Part shown: positions 1-4,802 of the stretch, piece by piece
How positions within the stretch are numbered: position 1 is the stretch's first letter
Layout of the letters: the number at the start of each line of letters is the position of its first letter
Source: Gammaproteobacteria bacterium
Lineage (GTDB): Bacteria; Pseudomonadota; Gammaproteobacteria; SZUA-229
Length of the DNA stretch: 5,972 nucleotides
Assembly (NCBI GenBank): GCA_011321985.1
Contig: DROB01000203.1
Location: 1-5,972 of the forward strand
Reading direction: 5' to 3'
Translations under genes and position numbers: made by a program
The notes under the pieces: model-generated
The model's database searches: none
Seen by the model: the letters and a program-made list of their open reading frames with translations, nothing else
What the model was told of the DNA's origin: nothing

Positions 1-487
1 CCTGCATCCCCCCCAGGCTACCACCGATGACCGCACACCAGTGTCCGATATTGAGTGTAAGCATAAAACGATACTGGCTGAGCACCCAGTCTTTCACCGT
101 AACGATGGGGAAATCCGGTCCCCAGTACCTGCCGTTTTCAGGGTTAATCGTATTGGGACCACTGGAACCTTTACAACCACCCAGGTTATTGATGCAGACC
201 ACAAAAAAATGATCGGTATCAATCGGTTTACCCGGACCGATCGCACTTTCCCACCAGCCTGGCTTTTTATCATCCGGATGATTATATCCGGCGGCATGTT
301 GGTCACCGGACAAGGCATGACAGATCAAAATCGCGTTACTGGCATCCGCATTCAACTCCCCATACGTTTCGTAGGCGATATCATACTCGAGCAAGGTTTT
401 ACCGCACTCCAGCGTTAGTGCTTCAGAAAAATGAGTAATTTGAGTTTCGACGATTCCTACAGAATCGGCGGCTATGGTTTCAGGCAC
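1..487 (-). CDS. metX: Homoserine O-acyltransferase MetX (MetX/MetXS family), N-terminal part, cut by window edge
   Basis: Catalyses acyl transfer from acetyl- or succinyl-CoA to the homoserine hydroxyl, the committed step of methionine synthesis in the cytoplasm. The visible 162 codons carry the family's hallmarks: an N-terminus starting MPETIAADSVGIV, LICHALSGDQHAAGY near residues 54-68, the FFVVCINNLGGCKGSSGP block, DFPIVTVKDWV, and the alpha/beta-hydrolase nucleophile elbow GGSLGGMQ at the window edge, with Ser157 as the expected nucleophile. The catalytic Asp and His lie in the missing C-terminal half. The start is GTG at 487-485, because an in-frame TGA lies three codons upstream and no ATG follows nearby; no clear Shine-Dalgarno is seen. 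From family knowledge, many gammaproteobacterial MetX enzymes use succinyl-CoA (MetXS), but the visible part does not let me decide between donors. Family identity is very secure; substrate specificity is not. Confidence 0.95.
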   Translation of the reverse strand, partial: MPETIAADSVGIVETQITHFSEALTLECGKTLLEYDIAYETYGELNADASNAILICHALSGDQHAAGYNHPDDKKPGWWESAIGPGKPIDTDHFFVVCINNLGGCKGSSGPNTINPENGRYWGPDFPIVTVKDWVLSQYRFMLTLNIGHWCAVIGGSLGGMQ

Positions 488-531
488 GTATTTTCAGAAT
501 GTGGACGTTAATGGGGTAAATCTCTATGTGC

Positions 532-560
532 AGTGTAATTTGTGCACAACAAACATGCAA
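532..560 (-). promoter_or_regulatory. Candidate metX promoter with palindromic operator-like spacer
   Basis: On the minus strand, TTGCAT (560-555) and TACACT (537-532) are separated by exactly 17 nt, resembling weak sigma-70 -35 and -10 boxes (3/6 and 4/6 matches). The spacer contains the perfect 10-bp palindrome TTGTGCACAA (540-549), a place where a repressor would compete with RNA polymerase. Transcription would begin near 525, giving a leader of about 38 nt before the metX GTG. The palindrome does not resemble the enterobacterial MetJ box AGACGTCT. This is inferred from spacing and motif only. Confidence 0.35.
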
Positions 561-616
561 TCCGTTACACCTATATATTTACCTCGTTAATACCCTTGCA
601 CCTCTATCTATTACCT

Positions 617-958
617 TCACCGGTCCGCCCCTATCTCACCCCCGGCATTTAGATCAGGCGCAAAATTCATCACCAGATCCATCTGTTTAGCATAACGCCG
701 GGAAATAACCGGCTCAATATGAACTCCAACATGCGTTCGACCCGCCTCACTAAATGCCCGGGATAATGGATGGTTAGCAAGGTGTGGCCTTAACTCGCCG
801 GTTCTTCCCACATAGAGTATCGAATAGCCGAAACGGTTTCGCCGCAATACGACATAAACAGCACCGTAGGATACAAGAGAACTATCCCAGGGATAAATAG
901 TAAAAAGATAAGGGTTTTTAGTCGCCCCCGAGAAAACCATCGTCTTTTCATCCATCAT
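617..958 (-). CDS. Small GIY-YIG-fold protein with degenerate catalytic residues
   Basis: Encodes 113 residues. The frame extends to an ATG at 988, but ATG 958 (or the adjacent 955) is preferred because AAAGGAG (973-967) sits 8 nt upstream of it. The layout fits a short stand-alone GIY-YIG family: AVY at residues 33-35 (GIY position), LYVGRTGEL at 48-56 (YIG position), a following Asn-His, an Arg-rich helix RRYAKQMDLV, and a final PDLN. Family members normally have a catalytic Arg four residues before that His and a metal-binding Glu in the later helix. By manual alignment these are His59 and Gln92 here, while the tyrosines and terminal Asn104 remain. I infer a nucleic-acid-binding or otherwise repurposed domain rather than an active nuclease. 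It lies upstream of metX on the same strand, 129 bp away, too far to assume cotranscription. The biological role of this family is unknown to me. Confidence 0.75.
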   Translation of the reverse strand: MMDEKTMVFSGATKNPYLFTIYPWDSSLVSYGAVYVVLRRNRFGYSILYVGRTGELRPHLANHPLSRAFSEAGRTHVGVHIEPVISRRYAKQMDLVMNFAPDLNAGGEIGADR

Positions 959-966
959 CAGCCCTA

Positions 967-973
967 CTCCTTT
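967..973 (-). promoter_or_regulatory. Ribosome binding site deciding the start of the GIY-YIG gene
   Basis: AAAGGAG read on the minus strand, 8 nt before ATG 958. It supports the internal start over the upstream in-frame ATG at 988, which has no such site. Confidence 0.7.
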
Positions 974-1028
974 ATTTGACACCTGCACGACGAGGTTACG
1001 GACACTAACCCACCCGTTTTTAATCTCT

Positions 1029-1056
1029 ACGGGTTAATTCCCCGTGGCTTGCCACG
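1029..1056. repeat. REP/RAYT-like palindrome, copy 1 (CTTG-loop hairpin)
   Basis: CGTGG (1043-1047), loop CTTG, CCACG (1052-1056) forms a 5-bp hairpin. The preceding ACGGG (1029-1033) can instead pair with CCCGT (1041-1045) around TTAATTC, so two mutually exclusive folds are possible. The GGGTTAATTCCCCGT...GCTTGC pattern resembles the repetitive extragenic palindromes associated with RAYT tyrosine transposases in proteobacteria; this likeness is from memory and untested here. No transposase gene is present in the window. Confidence 0.55.
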
Positions 1057-1086
1057 AGTTTTGTGAGAACGAGCATTACCAGCGCA

Positions 1087-1111
1087 TACCCCGTCCGCTT
1101 GCAGCGGGGTA
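1087..1111. repeat. REP/RAYT-like palindrome, copy 2
   Basis: TACCCCG (1087-1093) pairs perfectly with CGGGGTA (1105-1111) around an 11-nt interior containing CTTG. It lies about 30 bp after copy 1 and shares the CTTG loop and CCCCG arm; the GGGGTAATT following the loop suggests opposite orientation relative to the GGGTTAATTCCCC of copy 1. Paired, oppositely oriented units recall BIME/REP doublets. It sits between two divergent genes and is not followed by a T-tract, so it is not an obvious terminator. Confidence 0.55.
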
Positions 1112-1288
1112 ATTTATCCATTTTGGAAAAATCTGTTTAGCGCCTCCTGTAAGGCCACAAATAATATCGGCTATCAAAAAATTTGAACAAAGGACACATC
1201 GAGCGCCCCCTTTTATACAGCCATTTTGCTATGATGTTGGCGATACGGGTTCTCGCAACACTTATTTTATGCGTACACACGAATGAAC

Positions 1289-1342
1289 TGCTCAATAAAT
1301 CGAGCAATTTCTATATTATTCTCGATTATTGCTCAATATAAT
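1289..1342 (+). promoter_or_regulatory. Promoter/operator array of the HTH regulator gene
   Basis: A perfect TATAAT lies at 1337-1342, 15 nt before the ATG at 1358, and a second -10-like TATATT lies at 1312-1317; neither has a strong -35. Overlaid are three TGCTC half-sites: + at 1289-1293, - at 1306-1302 and + at 1330-1334. The 9-mer TGCTCAATA is repeated directly at 1289-1297 and 1330-1338, 41 bp apart (about four helical turns). GAGCAAT (1302-1308) is inverted as ATTGCTC (1328-1334), and AATCGAG (1298-1304) as CTCGATT (1321-1327). This is what an autoregulated CI-like operator would look like; binding is inferred. Confidence 0.45.
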
Positions 1343-1357
1343 TAACATGTCAAGCAG

Positions 1358-1918
1358 ATGCGTTCAAATAAATTAACACTTCGCTTAAAGGAACAGATAG
1401 AAGCGCTCAAAGGGGGCGTGACCACCGCCGCAAACCACCTGGGCAAGTCACGTAATACCATCTACAACTGGATCGAAAAGGGTAACGCCCCTGTGGACCA
1501 GCTCGAAAGACTGGGAGAGATCGGCGTGGACATCTGTTACATCGTCACTGGTTTCAGCGAGACTGAGCTCAGGCTATCTGACCCGGTACTCGCAGGAAAT
1601 ATCGGTGAAACCCCAAACGCATACCAGAATATAAAGACAGAAAACGAAACACACTCCACCGATCTGGGCGACAAACTCGGTGTCATCGTAAATGATTATG
1701 TTCGTAGCGACACCCGAAACATGATCACCACTGTTCTGGAACAGGTACTGGACAGCAAAGATATAACACTGGATAGCAATCAACAGACCCAGCTCATTAC
1801 TGCCGCCCAGAATGGCTACGAGCAGTTAGCACTAAATGACCGCACAGAACAATTCCGTCAACTACTGGACACACTTATCGAAGTAACACTGACCGAGAAC
1901 ATTGATCAGCACCCCTGA
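1358..1918 (+). CDS. Phage CI-like helix-turn-helix transcriptional regulator
   Basis: A 186-residue protein. Residues about 8-65 resemble the DNA-binding domain of phage CI-type repressors: a helix with KEQIEALKGG, then the helix-turn-helix TTAANHLGKSRNTIYNWIEKG (22-42), then LERLGEIGVDICYIVTG (49-65), which matches the typical 'L..L..LGVD..Y.LTG' ending of that domain. The remaining 120 residues are polar and helical-looking. They show no LexA/CI Ser-Lys autoprotease signature I can recognise, so SOS-type self-cleavage is not supported. The start ATG 1358 lies just after an AT-rich promoter; the Shine-Dalgarno is weak. The gene may be autoregulated through the half-sites upstream. It could be a domesticated prophage regulator, but no other phage gene is present here. 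It converges on the rhombosortase gene with a 17-bp gap and no visible terminator. Its target genes are unknown. Confidence 0.8.
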   Translation: MRSNKLTLRLKEQIEALKGGVTTAANHLGKSRNTIYNWIEKGNAPVDQLERLGEIGVDICYIVTGFSETELRLSDPVLAGNIGETPNAYQNIKTENETHSTDLGDKLGVIVNDYVRSDTRNMITTVLEQVLDSKDITLDSNQQTQLITAAQNGYEQLALNDRTEQFRQLLDTLIEVTLTENIDQHP

Positions 1919-1935
1919 AACATTCCCGACCCGGA

Positions 1936-2568
1936 TTACCCCTCTACCGGCTCAGACCGTCCCACTAACCACTCGAGCAGCCACACAGTAATACCGCCCA
2001 CTGCGCCCAGCAGGTGTGCCTGTGTCAGCACATGCCCGCCAGCCATCTCCTCCGAACCCGGTAGCGCACCGTAAAAAAATTCCCACAGCAGTTTAGCCAG
2101 CAGCACCGCCAGCAAAACATAACCACTGATCGGATAAAACCGGATCTCACGCAGAGCACCATATAAAAACAGGCCGTGCAACACACCCGACAAACCGACA
2201 TAGAAATGAATATCGGTCATCCACCACCACAGTCCCGCGCTGATCACCATCGCGGAGACCAGGATAACGAGTAGCCACTGCATGAAGCTGGCATGTGAGC
2301 TGAAGAAAAATGCCACTATCGCCAGACCAGCCATATTCAACAACCAGTGCGACCAGTTCAGGTGCACGATATGTCCGCTAAGCAACAACCATATATCACC
2401 CTGCTCGACCAGAGAACGATCGAAACGCCAGCTGTCCACCCAGCCGAAAGCCTGAAGCAGGCCCGAGATCAGAAACAGTAATAACCATAAAATGTGACTG
2501 GAATGGTACTGGTAACGAAACTTTATCTGTTTTGTAGGAGTCATTGTCATAGGCAGCACGCCCGGCAT
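1936..2568 (-). CDS. rrtA: Rhombosortase (rhomboid-family intramembrane serine protease)
   Basis: A 210-residue polytopic inner-membrane protein of about six hydrophobic segments. The rhomboid signatures are present: H69-x4-H74-x3-N78 in the second membrane segment, the catalytic serine in GLSGVLHG (Ser127), and the catalytic histidine in QAHLLGAVGG (His185). The short length and the SGVLHG/HLLGA variants match the rhombosortase subfamily, which recognises the C-terminal GlyGly-CTERM anchor of exported proteins. In Vibrio cholerae, rhombosortase processes type II-secreted proteases such as VesB. Here the gene starts 70 bp from gspG and diverges from it, which supports the assignment. The start is uncertain: ATG 2568 gives the longest form, and in-frame ATGs at 2550 and 2544 are also possible, none with a good Shine-Dalgarno. 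No GlyGly-CTERM substrate is encoded in the window. Confidence 0.87.
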   Translation of the reverse strand: MPGVLPMTMTPTKQIKFRYQYHSSHILWLLLFLISGLLQAFGWVDSWRFDRSLVEQGDIWLLLSGHIVHLNWSHWLLNMAGLAIVAFFFSSHASFMQWLLVILVSAMVISAGLWWWMTDIHFYVGLSGVLHGLFLYGALREIRFYPISGYVLLAVLLAKLLWEFFYGALPGSEEMAGGHVLTQAHLLGAVGGITVWLLEWLVGRSEPVEG

Positions 2569-2584
2569 TTGTTATTATTTTGTT

Positions 2585-2613
2585 TTTAAAGATATCACAC
2601 TGAGCATTATAGT
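2585..2613 (+). promoter_or_regulatory. Candidate sigma-70 promoter of the gsp operon
   Basis: TTTAAA (2585-2590, 4/6 match to the -35 consensus) and TATAGT (2608-2613, 5/6 match to the -10 consensus) are separated by an optimal 17 nt. Transcription would begin near 2620, some 20 nt before gspG. The same 70-bp interval must also hold the divergent rrtA promoter, so the two are likely to interfere or share regulation. Confidence 0.45.
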
Positions 2614-2628
2614 CATTCGTACACATCC

Positions 2629-2632
2629 GGAG
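2629..2632 (+). promoter_or_regulatory. Ribosome binding site of gspG
   Basis: GGAG six nucleotides before GTG 2639. It supports the GTG start, which gives a 13-residue basic leader peptide of normal prepilin type. Confidence 0.65.
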
Positions 2633-2638
2633 TTTTAC

Positions 2639-3085
2639 GTGCCATATAAAAGCAGAAATAAAAGCAAACAGGCTGGTTTTACCTTAATCGAGATCATGGT
2701 CGTGGTCGTCATCATCGGTATCTTGGCCAGTGTTGTCGTTCCTCGCATCATGGATAACCCTGATAAGGCTCGTACCGCCAAGGCAAAAAATGATATCCGG
2801 GCACTCGAAAGCGCACTGGATATCTACCGCCTGGACAACTTCGTATATCCAACCACCGATCAGGGTCTTGAATCTTTGGTCACTCAACCGACCACCTCAC
2901 CCGAGCCCCCAAACTGGAAAAAGGGAGGATACATCAAGAAACTAAATAACGACCCCTGGGGCAACAGCTACTTATACCTGAATCCTGGTGAACACGGCGA
3001 AATAGACATCTATTCGCTGGGTGCCGATGGCGCACCGGGTGGTCAGGGGCCCAATCTGGATATCGGCTCCTGGGACAAACAGTAA
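2639..3085 (+). CDS. gspG: Type II secretion major pseudopilin GspG
   Basis: Main subunit of the periplasmic pseudopilus that pushes folded proteins through the outer-membrane secretin. The 148-residue precursor has a positively charged 13-residue leader ending in Gly13, then FTLIEIMVVVVIIGILASVV, so the prepilin peptidase GspO should cut before Phe14; Glu18 is the conserved mature Glu5. The globular domain has the typical helix AKNDIRALESALDIYRLDN, the VYPTTDQGLESLV block, DPWG (105-108) and the calcium-loop region DIYSLGADG (123-131). Length and motifs fit GspG throughout. It starts at GTG behind a good ribosome binding site and is the first gene of the cluster here: gspF and gspE do not precede it. 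The next gene begins 127 bp downstream, an unusual distance for this operon. Confidence 0.97.
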   Translation: MPYKSRNKSKQAGFTLIEIMVVVVIIGILASVVVPRIMDNPDKARTAKAKNDIRALESALDIYRLDNFVYPTTDQGLESLVTQPTTSPEPPNWKKGGYIKKLNNDPWGNSYLYLNPGEHGEIDIYSLGADGAPGGQGPNLDIGSWDKQ

Positions 3086-3099
3086 ACACAACATTGGAG

Positions 3100-3129
3100 C
3101 CGGCTATATTGAAACCAGCTATATTAAAG
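3100..3129 (+). repeat. Imperfect tandem 15-bp repeat in the gspG-gspH gap
   Basis: CCGGCTATATTGAAA (3100-3114) is followed directly by CCAGCTATATTAAAG (3115-3129), 12 of 15 bases identical; a third, badly decayed unit may follow at 3130-3144. The second unit resembles DNA near the end of gspH (about 3728-3748). Confidence 0.6.
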
Positions 3130-3212
3130 CCTGTTATCCGGTCGCTCTTTTTTCACCCCGTCTTTCCGGTCAGATCCATGCCGGAATGATGGCTGCGGGT
3201 TTACCAACGGTC

Positions 3213-3794
3213 ATGCAGACACACATCCAACATCGATCTCACCCACAGCACGGGTTCACCCTGCTGGAGTTGCTGGTGGTCGTGGTCATCGTCGCTATTT
3301 TATTCACCTATACCACCCTGGCTATCCGCAGTGACTCTCCGGAGGACCATATCAAAAAAGAAGCACAGCGCCTGGAACGGCTGTTTCAACTGGCCCTGGA
3401 AGAATCCATTTTACGTGGCGAAGAGTATGCCGTCGAGATATATACCGATGGCTACCGTTTCCTCAAATTCACCAACAACCAGTGGCTGCCTGTGGAAGGC
3501 GATAAACTGCTACGTGAACGGGAACTCCCCCAGAACATGGAGATCGACATGCGCCTGGAAGAGACCGAGGTAGTGATCAATTTAGCGAACGACCCGAAAG
3601 ACCAGCAATCATTCTCTCTGGATTCAGATAAAGATGAAAATAAATCCAGAGCAAAACCACAGATATACTTGCTCTCCAGTGGCGAGATCACACCCGAGTT
3701 CGATATCCGTCTCTACATACTGGGTATCGAAACAAGCTATATTGTAAAGGGTGCTTTCGATGGTTCGATATCGACAGAATTGAGCGACCTGTAA
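3213..3794 (+). CDS. gspH: Type II secretion minor pseudopilin GspH
   Basis: Minor pseudopilin of the T2SS pseudopilus in the inner membrane and periplasm. From ATG 3213 the protein is 193 residues: a 14-residue leader with His and Arg, cleavage after Gly14, then FTLLELLVVVVIVAILFTYT, with Glu19 as mature Glu5. The globular part includes AQRLERLFQLALEESILRGEEYAV and the late LLSSGEITPEFDIRLY strand block typical of GspH, with an Asp/Lys-rich insert (SLDSDKDENKSRAK) between strands. The start is uncertain. The frame is open back to an ATG at 3021 inside gspG, and ATGs at 3186 and 3189 would give a 22-23-residue leader. 3213 is chosen for leader length, although no start has a good Shine-Dalgarno. 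It ends 2 nt before gspI, suggesting translational coupling. Confidence 0.88.
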   Translation: MQTHIQHRSHPQHGFTLLELLVVVVIVAILFTYTTLAIRSDSPEDHIKKEAQRLERLFQLALEESILRGEEYAVEIYTDGYRFLKFTNNQWLPVEGDKLLRERELPQNMEIDMRLEETEVVINLANDPKDQQSFSLDSDKDENKSRAKPQIYLLSSGEITPEFDIRLYILGIETSYIVKGAFDGSISTELSDL

Positions 3795-3796
3795 AA

Positions 3797-4177
3797 ATGA
3801 TGAAAAGATCTGGCCTTCAACAGAACACCGGCTTTACCTTGATCGAGGTCATGGTCGCATTAACCATCATAGCCATCTCTCTCGGTGCTCTGCTCAACAC
3901 ATCAGGAACACAGGCGAACAGTGCTACTTATCTGAAACAGAAAACTCTGGCGCACTGGGTCGCTGCCAACGAACTGGCTCAGGTTCGGATAGCAAAAGAA
4001 TTCCCGGGAAGAGGCGATAAAAAAGGCTCAACGGTGATGGCGAACCACGAATGGTTCTGGGTCAGAACGACGAAAGAAACCGAAGACAAAGATGCCAGAG
4101 AAGTCACCTTTAAGGTATATGCTGACAAAGAGCGCACCAATAACCTGACCACATTGATCGGCTATGCAACGCGCTAA
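3797..4177 (+). CDS. gspI: Type II secretion minor pseudopilin GspI
   Basis: The 126-residue precursor has leader MMKRSGLQQNTG and a processing site after Gly12, followed by FTLIEVMVALTIIAISLGAL, with Glu17 as mature Glu5. The EVMVAL sequence, the ANELAQVRIAKEFPGRG helix and the W-F-W-V strand are characteristic of GspI, and the length is normal. In studied systems GspI nucleates the GspI-J-K tip complex that starts the pseudopilus. ATG 3797 and ATG 3800 are adjacent alternatives. It begins 2 nt after the gspH stop and overlaps gspJ by 14 nt, so H-I-J translation is probably coupled. Confidence 0.95.
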   Translation: MMKRSGLQQNTGFTLIEVMVALTIIAISLGALLNTSGTQANSATYLKQKTLAHWVAANELAQVRIAKEFPGRGDKKGSTVMANHEWFWVRTTKETEDKDAREVTFKVYADKERTNNLTTLIGYATR

Positions 4178-4799
4178 CCGAAAAGCACCCCGGTTCCGGC
4201 AATGCGGGTTCACCTTACTTGAGCTACTCATCGCCAGCATTATCTTTGCCATCATGGCGATCATGGCCTATGGTGGCCTCGACAATGTCATAGCTAACAG
4301 CAAGTCTTCACAGCAGGCATTGAAACGCCTGCAGCAGGTCCAGCAGAGTATCTCCGTGTTAAACCGGGACTTCACACAGATCATCCCGCGCGCCATTCGT
4401 GATGAATTCGGTAACATACAACCCTATATAAGTGCTGGCAGCAAAGTCGATACACTGGTCGAATTCACCCGTGGCGGCCGTGTCAATCCCGCCAACCTGT
4501 TACGTAGCACCTTGCTGCGCGTCGCCTATCAGTTTGAGGACGATAAACTTATCCGCTTACAATGGCCTCAACTCGACCGCGCACAGGAATTAGAACCCCG
4601 AAAAACCACCCTCATCGATAATGTAGAAGAGGTGAGCATACGCTACCTCGATCGAAACAAGCAGTGGCAGGACCAGTGGCCACCACTGAACGCCGTTGGC
4701 GGTGGAACAGGCCTGAATGCCACCACACTCAATGGTATCGAGATCGTCATGACGCTAAAAGACTGGGGAGAGATCCGTCGTCTCTATGCGATGAACTAA
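4164..4799 (+). CDS. gspJ: Type II secretion minor pseudopilin GspJ
   Basis: The 211-residue precursor has a strongly basic 15-residue leader ending in Cys-Gly, with cleavage before Phe16 of FTLLELLIASIIFAIMAIMA and Glu20 as mature Glu5. The region that follows, with QQALKRLQQVQQSISVLNRDFTQIIPR, the FTRGGRVNP block, and the ending GIEIVMTLKDWGEIRRLYAM, is typical of GspJ. It forms the tip trimer with GspI and GspK. The start overlaps the end of gspI by 14 nt in another frame, and gspK begins 3 nt after its stop. A small in-frame duplication (ATCATGGCG/ATCATGGCC, 4252-4269) encodes IMAIMA in the membrane helix. No abnormality is seen. Confidence 0.95.
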   Translation: MQRANRKAPRFRQCGFTLLELLIASIIFAIMAIMAYGGLDNVIANSKSSQQALKRLQQVQQSISVLNRDFTQIIPRAIRDEFGNIQPYISAGSKVDTLVEFTRGGRVNPANLLRSTLLRVAYQFEDDKLIRLQWPQLDRAQELEPRKTTLIDNVEEVSIRYLDRNKQWQDQWPPLNAVGGGTGLNATTLNGIEIVMTLKDWGEIRRLYAMN

Positions 4800-4802
4800 A
4801 TC

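Larger units (their letters stand above)
959..1357. other. 399-bp non-coding interval between divergent genes
   Basis: No convincing coding frame is seen. It contains the ribosome binding site of the GIY-YIG gene, the REP-like hairpin pair near 1029-1111, an AT-rich stretch of unclear role at about 1112-1280 (with a promoter-like TATGAT at 1230-1235 lacking a good -35 partner), and the TGCTC half-site array with the regulator's promoter at 1289-1342. No tRNA or recognisable structured RNA was found by eye. Confidence 0.6.

Noticed and set aside
8..14. Run of seven C near the window start as a possible metX frameshift
   Set aside because: Read carefully, the frame continues correctly through the run to give the expected GGSLGGMQ motif.
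27..418. Open frames on both strands at 27-212, 41-418 and 94-318
   Set aside because: They overlap the clearly recognisable metX coding frame on the minus strand and have no family features of their own.
959..988. Upstream ATG 988 as start of the GIY-YIG gene
   Set aside because: No ribosome binding site precedes it, whereas AAAGGAG is ideally placed before ATG 958.
1029..1111. CRISPR repeats
   Set aside because: Only two unequal hairpins of opposite orientation occur, without regularly spaced identical repeats or cas genes.
1919..1935. Bidirectional terminator between the convergent HTH and rhombosortase genes
   Set aside because: Only weak 4-bp CCGG pairings occur nearby and no stem with a T-tract is seen.
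2581..2600. CRP-like site in the rrtA-gspG intergenic region
   Set aside because: The half-site TCACA is present, but the partner half-site at the required 6-nt spacing is absent.
3021..3212. GspH starting at ATG 3021 inside gspG (257 residues)
   Set aside because: It would put about 78 residues before the prepilin cleavage site, far longer than pseudopilin leaders; the internal ATGs fit better.
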